Positions 17,107 to 26,228 are shown, counted from the first letter of the stretch. The stretch is 64,000 bases of DNA from Flavobacterium hibernum (GCF_000832125.1 NZ_JPRK01000006.1:62001-126000); one strand, 5' to 3'. The notes: generated by a model from the letters alone, not told the origin. Numbers and translations: made by a program.

Positions 17107-18264
17107 TTATGCTTCTTTTAGAACGCTTTTCTTCTTAAAATATAGAGCAGTATAAGCCGCGATGGAACAAACTAAACCTATAATAATCATATTCCAGATT
17201 GGTTTGGTAGTTTGCGAAAAAGTTCCGTTTTCGATAATTAATATTCTGAAAGCTTTTAGAAAATGAGTTAACGGAATTACGTTTGCAATCGCTTGAACCG
17301 CTTGTGGCATCTGACTTAAGGGCCATGTAAATCCGCTTAATATAAAACTTGGCGTCGCAATAACCATTAAAATTTCGGTCGCTTTTAATTGACTTGGAAC
17401 AACTATACTCACTAAAATTCCGATAAAGGAAACTGAGATAACAAATATTCCCGCGATAAAAGTAAGCGGAAGTAAATTTTCGTAAAAAGGAAGTCTAAAC
17501 CAAAAAGTAAAAAACCAGTAAATAAGCCAAACGCCAAAACTCATAATCAAGTAAGGAACGATTTTTACCATTAAAAGTTTTAGAGTAGAGGGGCATCTTT
17601 TTACTAAATCTTTAAAAGTTCCGTTTTCGAATTCAGAGGCAAACGAAAGTGCCAAACCTAGCAAAAGAACTTGTTGCAGAACTGTTGCTAAAACTCCTGG
17701 CCAAAGAAAATACATATAATTAGTGCTTCGGTTGTATTTTTTTATGAAAGTTGTTTTAAAAGGTTCATATTGCGACATGAGTAAATTTTCGGGAACACCT
17801 TGTTTCCTTAAAGTTTCAATTTGTACACCCGCTTTTAATGTTCCAAGACAAACCTGAATTGCGGTTGAGGCGTAATTTGCCGTTAAAACATTAGATGTGT
17901 TTACAATAGTTGTTATCTCAGGATATTTTTTTGTTAAGGTCATTTTTTCAAAACCCTTTGGAATGATAACAACACAAGTAGCTTCTTTTTCGATAGCGAT
18001 TTGCGAGAGATTGTTTTGGTCGTATAGAATCGAAGCAATATGAAGAACTTCGTTATCCTCAAACATTTGAATCGCTTTTGAGCTCATTTCAGATCGATCC
18101 TGATCTACAATAATAATTGGTAAATCTGTCACTTTTCCTTTTCCATAAACGTAGCCTAACAAAACGCCGTAGAGTATTGGTGCTCCAATAAAAAGCAATC
18201 GGAGGACTTTGTTGCTCCAGAATAATTTGAATTCTCGTTTAAGTAATGAAAAAAAATCTTGCAT
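17107..18264 (-). CDS. ABC-2 type transporter permease
   Basis: A 385-residue permease with the YhhJ/YbhR layout: one N-terminal helix (VLRLLFIGAPILYGVLLGYVYG), a large periplasmic domain (about 45-175), then five C-terminal helices including ATVLQQVLLLGLALSFASEFENGTFKDL. The motif EFENGTFKDLVK is typical of ABC-2 permeases. It is the last gene of an efflux operon after tolC- and hlyD-type genes. Related systems usually have two permeases and an ATPase; neither is present here, so a partner must be encoded elsewhere or this operon is reduced. The substrate is unknown. Confidence 0.9.
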   Translation of the reverse strand: MQDFFSLLKREFKLFWSNKVLRLLFIGAPILYGVLLGYVYGKGKVTDLPIIIVDQDRSEMSSKAIQMFEDNEVLHIASILYDQNNLSQIAIEKEATCVVIIPKGFEKMTLTKKYPEITTIVNTSNVLTANYASTAIQVCLGTLKAGVQIETLRKQGVPENLLMSQYEPFKTTFIKKYNRSTNYMYFLWPGVLATVLQQVLLLGLALSFASEFENGTFKDLVKRCPSTLKLLMVKIVPYLIMSFGVWLIYWFFTFWFRLPFYENLLPLTFIAGIFVISVSFIGILVSIVVPSQLKATEILMVIATPSFILSGFTWPLSQMPQAVQAIANVIPLTHFLKAFRILIIENGTFSQTTKPIWNMIIIGLVCSIAAYTALYFKKKSVLKEA

Positions 18265-18266
18265 AA

Positions 18267-19220
18267 TTAAAGAGATAAAGTAACAGTTGTTTTCGTAATC
18301 AGATCTTTTGTTTCGTTGTTGCCGGTTGGTGTTATTTTTATTTCAAATAAACTTTCCTGCATTTCATAATCCGGATAAGCAGTTGCTATGTTTCCATAAG
18401 CACCCAATTGTTTTATTGTAGTAACGGTTCCTTTTACATCTTCTTTTTTGTACGGAACATGAACTGTAACTTCTTGCCCTTTTTTAAATTTACCTAATTG
18501 TTTTTCCGGTATTGTAAAACGGAAATAGGCACTGTTGGCAATATAGCCGTTAAACAATGTATAACCGGGCAAAGCCAGTTCGCCAATGTTTAAAGTAATA
18601 GTTTCAATGCTCATTTCTTGCGGAGCAATAATATAGCGTTCCTTGTCTGCAGTTTCCACTTCCTGTAAAGCTCCAAGAGCTCTGTCTTGCTGTCCTAAAG
18701 CCATTGTTTGTTGTTCGATTCGAGCTCCTTTTTTAGCATCGTCAAGTTCTGCAATAACAGCATTATATTGGGCTTGCGCGCCTTGATATTTGGCAAAAGT
18801 TTCGTCGTAAGTTTGTTGAGATATTAAGGAATCTTTTAGCATATTAGTCAATCGCTTAATCGATTTTTGAGCAAATTCATATTGTTCCTTCAATCCCATT
18901 TTTTTAGCTTCAAGCTGTTTAATTTGGTTTTCGGTCGCGCCTTTTACAGCCATTTTATATTGTGCTTTTGCTGATATTACGGCTCCCTCAGCTTGACTTT
19001 TTTTAGCATCAACCTCTGGAATATCAAGAATAGCAAGAGTGTCTCCTTTTTGAACGATGTCTCCTTCTTTTACAAATATTTTTAAAATTTTGCCGGGAAT
19101 TTTACTCACAACAGCAATTTGTTCTTTTTCTATTTTCCCCTGAATCAAATCGTCTTTTTTTGGTTTTTCACATCCAATAAAAAAGAAAAGTATAGTGATG
19201 ATGATTATTGCTTTTTTCAT
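18267..19220 (-). CDS. HlyD-family periplasmic adaptor, lipoprotein
   Basis: Membrane-fusion protein linking the inner-membrane permease to the TolC channel. The N-terminus has a lipobox FFIGC (Cys17), so it is probably lipid-anchored. Biotinyl-lipoyl-like half motifs (PGKILKIFVKEGDIVQKGDT, about 46-65) flank a long helical hairpin with Gln/Lys/Ala-rich coiled coil (about 75-190), and a beta-barrel domain follows (FTIPEKQLGKFKKGQEV). The start lies 12 bases after the tolC-type stop, and its stop is 2 bases before the permease start, so the three genes form one transcript. Confidence 0.9.
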   Translation of the reverse strand: MKKAIIIITILFFFIGCEKPKKDDLIQGKIEKEQIAVVSKIPGKILKIFVKEGDIVQKGDTLAILDIPEVDAKKSQAEGAVISAKAQYKMAVKGATENQIKQLEAKKMGLKEQYEFAQKSIKRLTNMLKDSLISQQTYDETFAKYQGAQAQYNAVIAELDDAKKGARIEQQTMALGQQDRALGALQEVETADKERYIIAPQEMSIETITLNIGELALPGYTLFNGYIANSAYFRFTIPEKQLGKFKKGQEVTVHVPYKKEDVKGTVTTIKQLGAYGNIATAYPDYEMQESLFEIKITPTGNNETKDLITKTTVTLSL

Positions 19221-19232
19221 AAATAGAAATTT

Positions 19233-20615
19233 TTATTTGGATAGTTTATTAGATAAATCACCAGTGGTAATTATGGTTTCGATTGCAGCCAATCGTTGTT
19301 CGATTAAAGTAGTGGTTTTGTTAACAGATGCTTTATAAGAATCGTTTTCGGCTTCAAGACGTTCAGATATATTGATAAGACCTTCTTTGTATTGTTTTAT
19401 TGCGAGATTCAAATTATTGTTGGCTACTTTTTCCTGTTGTTGTGTAATGTCAATTTTTTGAGTTAATACACTATAATCAACCAGATTTTTTTCTAGAAGT
19501 AATTCCAGTTTTTCTTTCGTATCGTCAATTTGATTTTGTACTTGTTCGATATTTATTTTGGCTTCATGAACTTTGTGTTTTCTTTCAAATCCCGAAAAAA
19601 CCTCCCATTTCATAGCGGCGCCTACGACCCAATTGTTACTTATAGTTGCTTCATTTAACCCTAAATATAAAGCCTGATTAATACCCGTAATTATTGGTGT
19701 TGTGGCATTAGCATTAAATAAACTCGAGTACGAAACTCCTCCAAATGCTCCTAAAGTAGGCAAGTAAGTTCCTTTTTCTTTTTTTAATAAATATTCGTAA
19801 GCGGTTTTAAAAGATTCTAAAGCTTTTATTTCTTGTTTGTTTTGTGTGTTTAATTTTTCATCTGTAATTAAATACGGCGTTAAATCGTAATGAACATTTT
19901 CTATTTCAGAAATAGAATAGCCAGTTAAGTATTGTATTTTTTTATACACTAATTTTCTTTTTCCTTCTAGTTCAATTTTTTTGGAAGCTAATTCTAGCGA
20001 TGCCAATTTAATTTTGTCCCTATCATACGGAATTGCGAGTCCTTGTTCTATCGCTCTTGTAACACGTTTAGTTTCGGTTTCTAATCTGTTTTCGCTTTCT
20101 TTGATTAGTTTATCAATTTCTTTTAATAATTCTAATTGGTCAAAAGTATTAATGACGTCTTTGGTAATCTGATCTTTCTCAGATTCTTTTAAAAACACAG
20201 TTCCTTTTGTTTTCTCTTCAATTGCTTTGGCTCCGTTTGGAATTTGCATTCCGCTAAACAAAACCGTTTTTGCCATAACACTCCCGTTAAAAATGTTTCC
20301 ATAATTTTTAAAAGCCGTTTTTCCGTCAAACAAAGGATAGTTTACAATAGGAATGTTAGCCGTTGGTAGATCAACGGTTAGTTTATTATCGAAATAAGAG
20401 TAAAGGGCAGAGGCTTCAACTGTTGGAATATATTTATTCCAGATTCCTTTTTCCTGAAGATTTAATTTTTCAATTTCCAGATCTTTGTTTTTTAGAGAAG
20501 TACTTTTTTCTATGGCTTTATGAATCGCGTCCTCCAGAGTCGAAGAAACTTCTATTTGACCATATCCGTAGGTTAAAGAGAGGAAAAAAAATAAAATAGG
20601 TAAATGTTTTTTCAT
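19233..20615 (-). CDS. TolC-family outer-membrane efflux protein
   Basis: A 460-residue secreted protein with a signal peptide ending GYGQ. Two long helical repeats (about 30-240 and 255-445) are rich in Glu/Lys/Asn, and the second contains the typical NLNLAIKQYKEGLINISERLEAENDSYKA stretch. It forms the outer-membrane channel for the adaptor/permease pair downstream. It is the first gene of the operon. A TAACTTTG box on the minus strand (20714-20707) lies about 95 bases upstream, next to the short palindrome AGTATGATACT (20734-20744), which is a possible operator. Family firm; substrate unknown. Confidence 0.9.
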   Translation of the reverse strand: MKKHLPILFFFLSLTYGYGQIEVSSTLEDAIHKAIEKSTSLKNKDLEIEKLNLQEKGIWNKYIPTVEASALYSYFDNKLTVDLPTANIPIVNYPLFDGKTAFKNYGNIFNGSVMAKTVLFSGMQIPNGAKAIEEKTKGTVFLKESEKDQITKDVINTFDQLELLKEIDKLIKESENRLETETKRVTRAIEQGLAIPYDRDKIKLASLELASKKIELEGKRKLVYKKIQYLTGYSISEIENVHYDLTPYLITDEKLNTQNKQEIKALESFKTAYEYLLKKEKGTYLPTLGAFGGVSYSSLFNANATTPIITGINQALYLGLNEATISNNWVVGAAMKWEVFSGFERKHKVHEAKINIEQVQNQIDDTKEKLELLLEKNLVDYSVLTQKIDITQQQEKVANNNLNLAIKQYKEGLINISERLEAENDSYKASVNKTTTLIEQRLAAIETIITTGDLSNKLSK

Positions 20616-20706
20616 TGCAATTCTGTATCTAAAGTATTGAATAAATTGTATGGCTAATTTTGTAAGGTGTAAAAAGAGATTTAACTCTATAAAAAGCGGG
20701 TATTTA

Positions 20707-20744
20707 CAAAGTTAAAAATATTAATCTTACAATAGTATGATACT
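20707..20744 (-). promoter_or_regulatory. Candidate promoter/operator of the efflux operon
   Basis: Minus-strand TAACTTTG (20714-20707). A CAA (minus TTG) at 20730-20732 gives a short 15-base spacer, so the match is imperfect. AGTAT-G-ATACT at 20734-20744 is a perfect small palindrome just upstream. Confidence 0.4.
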
Positions 20745-20820
20745 GATTAGGAAAAGATTAAAATTTTTTTAGTATTTTATAGTAGGAAAATACAATGTTT
20801 TGGAAAGTTATTATATCATG

Positions 20821-20850
20821 TTGGACATTGTCTGTTTTTTCATACCTTAG
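20821..20850 (+). promoter_or_regulatory. Candidate promoter of the Arg/Pro/Thr-repeat protein
   Basis: TTG at 20821-20823, 19-base spacer, TACCTTAG at 20843-20850 (one mismatch to TAnnTTTG), 33 bases before the ATG. Confidence 0.5.
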
Positions 20851-20882
20851 TAAGCGTATTCTGAAATTAACGAATTATTAGT

Positions 20883-22124
20883 ATGAAAAAGACTGTCTTA
20901 TTTTTTGCTATTTTAATGACTGGGCTGTTTAGTCAATCGATATTGTCTCAAACAGATGATGAGCCGGTAGCTTTGGGTTTGCCGGGCGATAACCTTAATT
21001 TATATGCAGTTTTGGATATTTTTCAAAAATCTAAAACATTAGAAGATTTTGAGAAAGTGCTAAATGAACAAGATAGTAAGGTCAATAATTTAGATTTAAA
21101 TGATGATGGTCAAATCGATTATATAGAAATCGATAGTCAAAAGGACGGAAATACACATGCAATTATTCTTCAGGTTGCAGTAAGTGCTACAGAAAAACAA
21201 GATGTTGCGGTAATTGAAGTTACAAAAGATAAAAAAAATAATATACATGTTCAGATCATTGGAGATGAAGATTTATATGGAAAAAACTATATAGTAGAAC
21301 CTTCAGATGCTGCTGTTGGAACACCAAACCCCGGATATAAAGGAGATGCTACCGTTATTGTAAATAATAATACAACCAATAATTATAATACAACAACAAC
21401 GACAAGTCCTAGTTACGTAACTACAAGTGTGAGTGCGTGGCCAGTAGTACTATTTTTGTTTTCTCCAATTTATGTAGCCTACAGATCTCCTTGGCATTGG
21501 GGATATTATCCTCCATATTGGCGTCCTTGGCGTCCGGTTTATTACCATGATTATTGGGGATATCACGGGCATTATTATCGAAATAATTACTATCGAAGAA
21601 CAGCTACGATAAGAAATCCAAGATATTATAATACATATTCATCAAGAAGAAATACATCGGTCGTAGTTAGAAACAACCGAGCAAACGGACGTTATAATAC
21701 AACATATAATGGAAGAGATTATAAAAGGCCAGCTCCTGTAACCTCTACAAGACCAACCAGACCATCTACAACCAGACCAGTGACGCGCCCAACAAATCCA
21801 TCAACCAGACCGGGAGGAACAACCAGACCAGTTACACGCCCAACGAATCCAACCACAAGACCTGGAGGAACAACAAGGCCAGTAACGCGACCAACAAATC
21901 CTGCGACTAGACCAGTTACACGCCCAACCAATCCTACAACACGTCCGGTAACTCCGGCAGTACGACCAACAACGCCAGTAACTCGTCCGGTAGCTCCAAC
22001 GACTCGTCCAACAACACGTCCGGCGGCTCCCGTAACAAGACCTGCTCCGGCTCGTCCTGCAACAAGTCCTGCCGCGGGTAGAGGTGCAGCAGCACCACGA
22101 GGTGGAAGAACATCCGGAAATTAA
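20883..22124 (+). CDS. Secreted protein with aromatic core and long Thr-Arg-Pro repeat tail
   Basis: Unknown 413-residue protein in four parts. A signal peptide (1-22) comes first. A globular acidic region (about 25-160) with LDLNDDGQIDYIEI, an EF-hand-like loop, follows. Next is an Asn/Thr linker, then a segment extremely rich in Trp, Tyr and His (about 190-245; PWHWGYYPPYWRPWRPVYY). The last ~125 residues (from about 280) are a tandem of TRPVTRPTNP-type units with many Arg and Pro, ending Gly/Ala-rich. The tail is strongly basic and probably disordered. It may bind polyanions or the cell wall, but this is only inference. Possibly co-transcribed with the porin gene 56 bases downstream. Confidence 0.75.
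   Translation: MKKTVLFFAILMTGLFSQSILSQTDDEPVALGLPGDNLNLYAVLDIFQKSKTLEDFEKVLNEQDSKVNNLDLNDDGQIDYIEIDSQKDGNTHAIILQVAVSATEKQDVAVIEVTKDKKNNIHVQIIGDEDLYGKNYIVEPSDAAVGTPNPGYKGDATVIVNNNTTNNYNTTTTTSPSYVTTSVSAWPVVLFLFSPIYVAYRSPWHWGYYPPYWRPWRPVYYHDYWGYHGHYYRNNYYRRTATIRNPRYYNTYSSRRNTSVVVRNNRANGRYNTTYNGRDYKRPAPVTSTRPTRPSTTRPVTRPTNPSTRPGGTTRPVTRPTNPTTRPGGTTRPVTRPTNPATRPVTRPTNPTTRPVTPAVRPTTPVTRPVAPTTRPTTRPAAPVTRPAPARPATSPAAGRGAAAPRGGRTSGN
21740..22060 (+). repeat. Coding tandem repeat (Thr-Arg-Pro units)
   Basis: Repeated 30-45-base units encoding TRPVTRPTNP and TRPGGT variants. Codons for Arg vary (AGA, CGC, CGT, CGA), so the protein repeat is better conserved than the DNA, suggesting selection on the amino-acid pattern. 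Confidence 0.75.
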
Positions 22125-22180
22125 ATATGAATTTTAAATAAAGGATTAATATATTTTTTAAATTTTTGTTTAAGAAGCTT

Positions 22181-23341
22181 ATGAGGAAAACTATACTTAT
22201 TAGAATCGTTTATCTATTTTTAATAACACCTTTTTTTCTACATGCACAATCTGCAAAAGATACTGTAAAAGTTGTGTTGAAAGATAAAGAGAAAGAAGTA
22301 GCATATCCGCAATTTCAATTCAAAGGTCTTTTTCAAGCGCGATTTTTAGAAAGCCTTGTAGATGATGTAGATGTTTCTGGTGTACAACATACATCAGGAG
22401 AAGTTGTAAGAAGTTCGTTTGATGTTAAAAGAATGCGTGTTGGACTTAATACAAAATTGAGCAAAGAAACCGAAGTTGTTATCTTGGTAAATTTGGCCGA
22501 TTTTAAATCAGATCCTAAAACTAAAGTTCTCGAAAATGCATATGCAAAATATACCTTTAGTAAATATATTGCAGTAACTGGAGGACAATTTCGACCTGCT
22601 TTTGGTATCGAAGAATTAGTTCCTGTTGATATTATAAAATCATTCGATTTCTCGAATCAATATTACGAGTTTGGGAAAAATGGATGGACTAGTTTTCAAA
22701 TTGGAGCATCGGCAACGGGAGCTTTTGATGTTGGAAAGATCCCTATAAGTTATGCTTTTTCGATCTTAAATGGTAACGGAAAAAACCAGGAAAAAGATAA
22801 GGATAACGGAAAACAATTTTCTACTAGATGGGTTTTAGGATTGTCTCAGAAATATAAAGTTAACCTAGGATTAAATGGAGGAATAGGAAAGGTGTTTACT
22901 CAGGAAGTTTTTGCTTTGGGTGCTGATATTACCGGAGATTTTAAAGTAACAGACAATTTGAGTTTTGATGTTCAAATAGAATACAAACAAGGAACCAATC
23001 ATAATTTATATTTCTCCCTGCCAACAGATGCAAGAACTGCAAATGTAGCCGATTATCAAATGAGAGGTTATTATATTATGCCTAATTTTAGATATAGGGT
23101 TGATTATAAAAAACTGACTTCTTTTGAAGTATCATGTCGCTACGAATCTTTTGATACTAGTTATAAAATTGATTCCAACGTAAGACAAACTTATACGCCA
23201 ATGGCGAGTTTTGAATTTGGGAAAGCGTATACAGGACGAATTTCATTAGGATTCGAAATCGACAGATACGATAAAAACATTCCAGATACATCAACTTATA
23301 ATGATAACTTATTTTTAATTCAGTTTCAGTGCAGACTTTAA
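22181..23341 (+). CDS. Outer-membrane porin, phosphate-selective porin (OprO/OprP) type
   Basis: A 386-residue beta-barrel protein. The signal peptide (ILIRIVYLFLITPFFLHAQ) follows an ATG at 22181; a TTG five codons earlier is less likely. Barrel features include FQFKGLFQARFLES, SFDVKRMRVGLNTKLSKETEVVI, and GGQFRPAFGIEELVP, typical of the OprP family, and a final strand ending FQCRL. Family members form trimeric channels for anions. The gene directly precedes (14 bases) a DASS anion symporter, so outer- and inner-membrane steps for the same organic anion are plausible. The substrate is inferred from this pairing only. Confidence 0.85.
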   Translation: MRKTILIRIVYLFLITPFFLHAQSAKDTVKVVLKDKEKEVAYPQFQFKGLFQARFLESLVDDVDVSGVQHTSGEVVRSSFDVKRMRVGLNTKLSKETEVVILVNLADFKSDPKTKVLENAYAKYTFSKYIAVTGGQFRPAFGIEELVPVDIIKSFDFSNQYYEFGKNGWTSFQIGASATGAFDVGKIPISYAFSILNGNGKNQEKDKDNGKQFSTRWVLGLSQKYKVNLGLNGGIGKVFTQEVFALGADITGDFKVTDNLSFDVQIEYKQGTNHNLYFSLPTDARTANVADYQMRGYYIMPNFRYRVDYKKLTSFEVSCRYESFDTSYKIDSNVRQTYTPMASFEFGKAYTGRISLGFEIDRYDKNIPDTSTYNDNLFLIQFQCRL

Positions 23342-23355
23342 TCTAATTTTATTTT

Positions 23356-24786
23356 ATGAAAGAAGTAAAAATCCCTCAAACCTTAATTACTCTGGCAGTT
23401 GGAATCGCAATTTGGTTCATTCCTGCTCCCGAAGGAGTAAAAGTAGAAGCGTGGCATTTATTTGCCATTTTTGTTGCTACAATTCTCGGTATTATTTTAA
23501 AAGCCGCTCCAATGGGAACGATGTGTATGATTGCGATTGCCGTAACAGCATTGTCGCAAGTACTGGCTCCTGGAGAAGCAGGAAAATCAATAACACTGGC
23601 CTTAAGGGGTTTTGGAGATAAAGTAATATGGCTTATAGGAATTTCGTTTTTTATAGCCAGAGGATTTATAAAAACGGGTTTAGGAAACAGAATCGCTTTT
23701 TTATTCATTCGAATATTCGGTAAAAGTTCACTTGGACTCGCTTATGGTTTGGGACTTGCAGATTTAGTTTTAGCTCCGGCCGTGCCAAGTAATACTGCAA
23801 GAGGAGGGGGAATTATTTATCCAATTATGAAATCGATGTCAATGAGTTTTGGTTCAATGCCAGATCAGCCGGATACGCATAGAAAATTAGGGGCATACCT
23901 TACCTTAAGTAGTTACAATGCAAATTTGATTGCTTCATCAATGTTTTTAACAGGAACAGCGAGTAATCCAATGTGTCAAAAATTTGCACTTAATTTAGGA
24001 ATCAAAATTACCTGGATGTCTTGGGCAATAGCAGCTATAGTTCCGGGTTTAGTAGCATTTTTTGTAATTCCATTTGTGCTGTATAAAATTTATCCGCCAG
24101 AATTGAAAAAAACAGGCGATGCTCCGCAAATTGCTGCTCAGAAGTTAAAAGAAATGGGAGCGATAACAAGAAATGAATGGATGATGTTATTGACCTTCTT
24201 TATCTTATTATTTCTATGGATGACAGGCGATTTGTTTTCAATAGATGCAACAACAACCGCGTTTATAGGTTTGGTGATTTTGCTTTTAACATCAGTTCTA
24301 ACTTGGGATGACGTAAAAGGTGAAAAAGGAGCTTGGGATACTATTGTTTGGTTTTCGGTTTTAGTAATGATGGCTAGTTCTCTTAATGAACTTGGGTTTA
24401 TAGATTGGTTTAGTAATTTGGTAAAAGCCGAAATTGGAGGTTTGAGCTGGCAAATGGCTTTTCCTATAATAGTTTTAGTGTACTTTTTTAGTCATTACCT
24501 TTTTGCAAGCGCGACAGCACACGTAGCGGCAATGTATGCAGCATTGCTTGGTGTTGGAGTTTCACTTGGAATTCCGGGATTGCTACTGGCTTTTATGCTT
24601 GGTTTTGTAGGGTCGCTTTACGGGACTTTAACGCATTACGGACATGGGCCTGCTCCAGTTTTCTTCGGCAGTGGTTATGTCGATTTAAAAAGCTGGTGGG
24701 TCAAAGGATTGATAACCGGATTGGTTATGCTGTTGATTTATATGGTAATTGGAGGTTTGTGGCTCCGAATTATAGGTTACTTTTAA
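23356..24786 (+). CDS. DASS/SLC13 family anion:sodium symporter
   Basis: Inner-membrane carrier of 476 residues with about 11-12 helices. The two SNT-type substrate loops of the family are clear: APAVPSNTARGGGIIYP (about 137-153) and GTASNPMCQK (about 197-206). The closest recognisable relatives are the YbhI/CitT/TtdT group (2-oxoglutarate, citrate, tartrate, succinate). The gene follows the porin in one operon. The last four bases overlap the stop of the convergent small gene. Transport of a di- or tricarboxylate is likely, but the exact substrate cannot be read from sequence. Confidence 0.9.
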   Translation: MKEVKIPQTLITLAVGIAIWFIPAPEGVKVEAWHLFAIFVATILGIILKAAPMGTMCMIAIAVTALSQVLAPGEAGKSITLALRGFGDKVIWLIGISFFIARGFIKTGLGNRIAFLFIRIFGKSSLGLAYGLGLADLVLAPAVPSNTARGGGIIYPIMKSMSMSFGSMPDQPDTHRKLGAYLTLSSYNANLIASSMFLTGTASNPMCQKFALNLGIKITWMSWAIAAIVPGLVAFFVIPFVLYKIYPPELKKTGDAPQIAAQKLKEMGAITRNEWMMLLTFFILLFLWMTGDLFSIDATTTAFIGLVILLLTSVLTWDDVKGEKGAWDTIVWFSVLVMMASSLNELGFIDWFSNLVKAEIGGLSWQMAFPIIVLVYFFSHYLFASATAHVAAMYAALLGVGVSLGIPGLLLAFMLGFVGSLYGTLTHYGHGPAPVFFGSGYVDLKSWWVKGLITGLVMLLIYMVIGGLWLRIIGYF

Positions 24787-25157
24787 ATTCTGATTCCGGG
24801 AGGAAGTAATTCCTTGTATTCAGGATTTTTTTTAATAAATAATACAATTCTTGGATAAATAGGCATTAATTTGAATTTCTTTTCAATGATAATTTCCATG
24901 ATGTTTTTGAGTAATACATCAATTGTAGTTTGATTTTCAAAACCCTCAGGTGTGTTGATCTTGGTTAAGAAAATTTTCTTTTCCTGAAAAGAGTATTCAA
25001 CAGAAAGTAGTCCTTCGGGGACTATGGTTTCAAATTGTCTTGCAAAAGTATTGTCTTTGATTTCCATAGTTGTTTCAATAGGCTCCATAATAGTCATGTT
25101 TTTTTGCGGTAGGTTTAAAAAATAATAGGAAAGAACAAGTAAAAAAATATATTGCAA
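24783..25157 (-). CDS. Small GNAT-like protein (Acetyltransf_CG/YjdJ type, tentative)
   Basis: The frame gives 124 residues; an ATG at 25097 would give 104 and start MTIMEPIETTMEI, which is the likelier start because the first 20 residues are a hydrophobic tail not seen in the family. The body follows the YjdJ pattern: an N-terminal strand pair, a T-x-V-P-like stretch (INTPEGFENQTTIDVLLKNI) and the diagnostic end KFKLMPIYPRIVLFIKKNPEYKELLPP, close to the family's 'P.Cpfv..yi.rhpey'. The central acetyl-CoA loop is weak. It is convergent and overlaps the DASS gene by four bases. A minus-strand TACCTTTG lies at 25208-25201. Confidence 0.6.
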   Translation of the reverse strand: MQYIFLLVLSYYFLNLPQKNMTIMEPIETTMEIKDNTFARQFETIVPEGLLSVEYSFQEKKIFLTKINTPEGFENQTTIDVLLKNIMEIIIEKKFKLMPIYPRIVLFIKKNPEYKELLPPGIRI

Positions 25158-25393
25158 AATTTCTTGTTAAAAGAGTTTTGCATCATAGTTGATTGGAATA
25201 CAAAGGTAATCATTTGATTTTCAATACGGAATTATTTTTTATAGATGCCCTATTTATCTCGGTTATCTATCTTTTTTGCAATTTTATAAGTCTTAAAAAA
25301 CAATTGTGGTGTAAGATTTGCAGTGCACATTAGTAAAAAAAGTAATTTTAGCTAGAAATTAATTGCGGTAACCATAATTCCTTATGCAAACAA

Positions 25394-26053
25394 ATGAGTA
25401 AGATTCCTGTATATTTTATGCCCGGTTTGGCTGCAAGTCCAGCTATTTTTGAAAGAATCAAATTAGACGAATCTATTTTTGAAATGTGCTTATTAGAATG
25501 GGAAATTCCGAAACCAAAAGAGTCATTATCAGATTATGCGCTTCGAATTGCCAAAAATATTAAGCACGAAAATCCTGTTTTAATAGGAGTTTCTTTTGGC
25601 GGAATCTTAGTTCAGGAAATGGCAAAACATATTCAAACCCGAAAAGTTATTATTATTTCGAGCGTTAAATGTAATTCTGAATTCCCGCGAAGAATGAAAA
25701 TTGGAAAAACCACAAAAGCTTACAAGTTGATTCCGATGAAGTTGATTTTGAATATTGAAAATCTTGCAAAATATTCTTTTGGCGAAAAAGTCAATAAACG
25801 TATTAAATTGTACGAGAAGTTTTTAGCCGTACGCGATTTAAATTATTTGCAATGGGCTGTAGAATCAGTGATTCTTTGGGATAGAACCGAAATTGATAAA
25901 AATGTTATCCATATTCACGGAGATCAGGATGATGTTTTTCCTATAAAGTATATTAAGAGTTGTATTTTAGTAAAAGGAGGAACTCATATTATGATCTTGA
26001 ATAAATATAAATGGCTGAATGAGAATTTGCCTTCGATCATCTTGGAGGACTAA
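25394..26053 (+). CDS. Alpha/beta hydrolase
   Basis: A 219-residue single-domain hydrolase. It starts MSKIPVYFMPGLAASPAIFE, the oxyanion-loop region. The nucleophile elbow is GVSFGGILVQEMA (Ser at about residue 69), the acid is probably in HIHGDQDDVFP (about 176-186), and the base is the His in GGTHIMI (about 199). This triad layout is complete. No signal peptide, so it is cytosolic. Imperfect -33/-7 boxes occur at 25318-25350 (TTG-N22-TAATTTTA). It is a single gene closed by repeat and terminator hairpins. Substrate unknown. Confidence 0.85.
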   Translation: MSKIPVYFMPGLAASPAIFERIKLDESIFEMCLLEWEIPKPKESLSDYALRIAKNIKHENPVLIGVSFGGILVQEMAKHIQTRKVIIISSVKCNSEFPRRMKIGKTTKAYKLIPMKLILNIENLAKYSFGEKVNKRIKLYEKFLAVRDLNYLQWAVESVILWDRTEIDKNVIHIHGDQDDVFPIKYIKSCILVKGGTHIMILNKYKWLNENLPSIILED

Positions 26054-26105
26054 AATTAAATTTTTAAATTCCAAATTCTAACTTTTTGAGCATTTTGGCG
26101 CAATC

Positions 26106-26211
26106 TTGTCATTTCGACTGAAAGGAGAAATCACACAAGTTAGTCGATAAAGATTGGAAAAATACTTTGCGGAGTTTCGAGTGTGATTTCTCCTTTCAGT
26201 CGAAATGACAA
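26106..26211. repeat. Large hairpin element with perfect 31-bp inverted ends
   Basis: Arms 26106-26136 and 26181-26211 are exact reverse complements beginning TTGTCATTTCGACTGAAAGG, around a 44-base centre. Related elements lie at 39121-39223 and, more divergent, 62735-62897. Confidence 0.85.
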
Positions 26212-26228
26212 ACTGTAGGTGCAACACA

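Noticed and set aside
21740..22060. Possible CRISPR-like repeat array
   Set aside because: The repeats are in frame, encode Thr-Arg-Pro units, have no unique spacers of constant length, and belong to a clear coding sequence.
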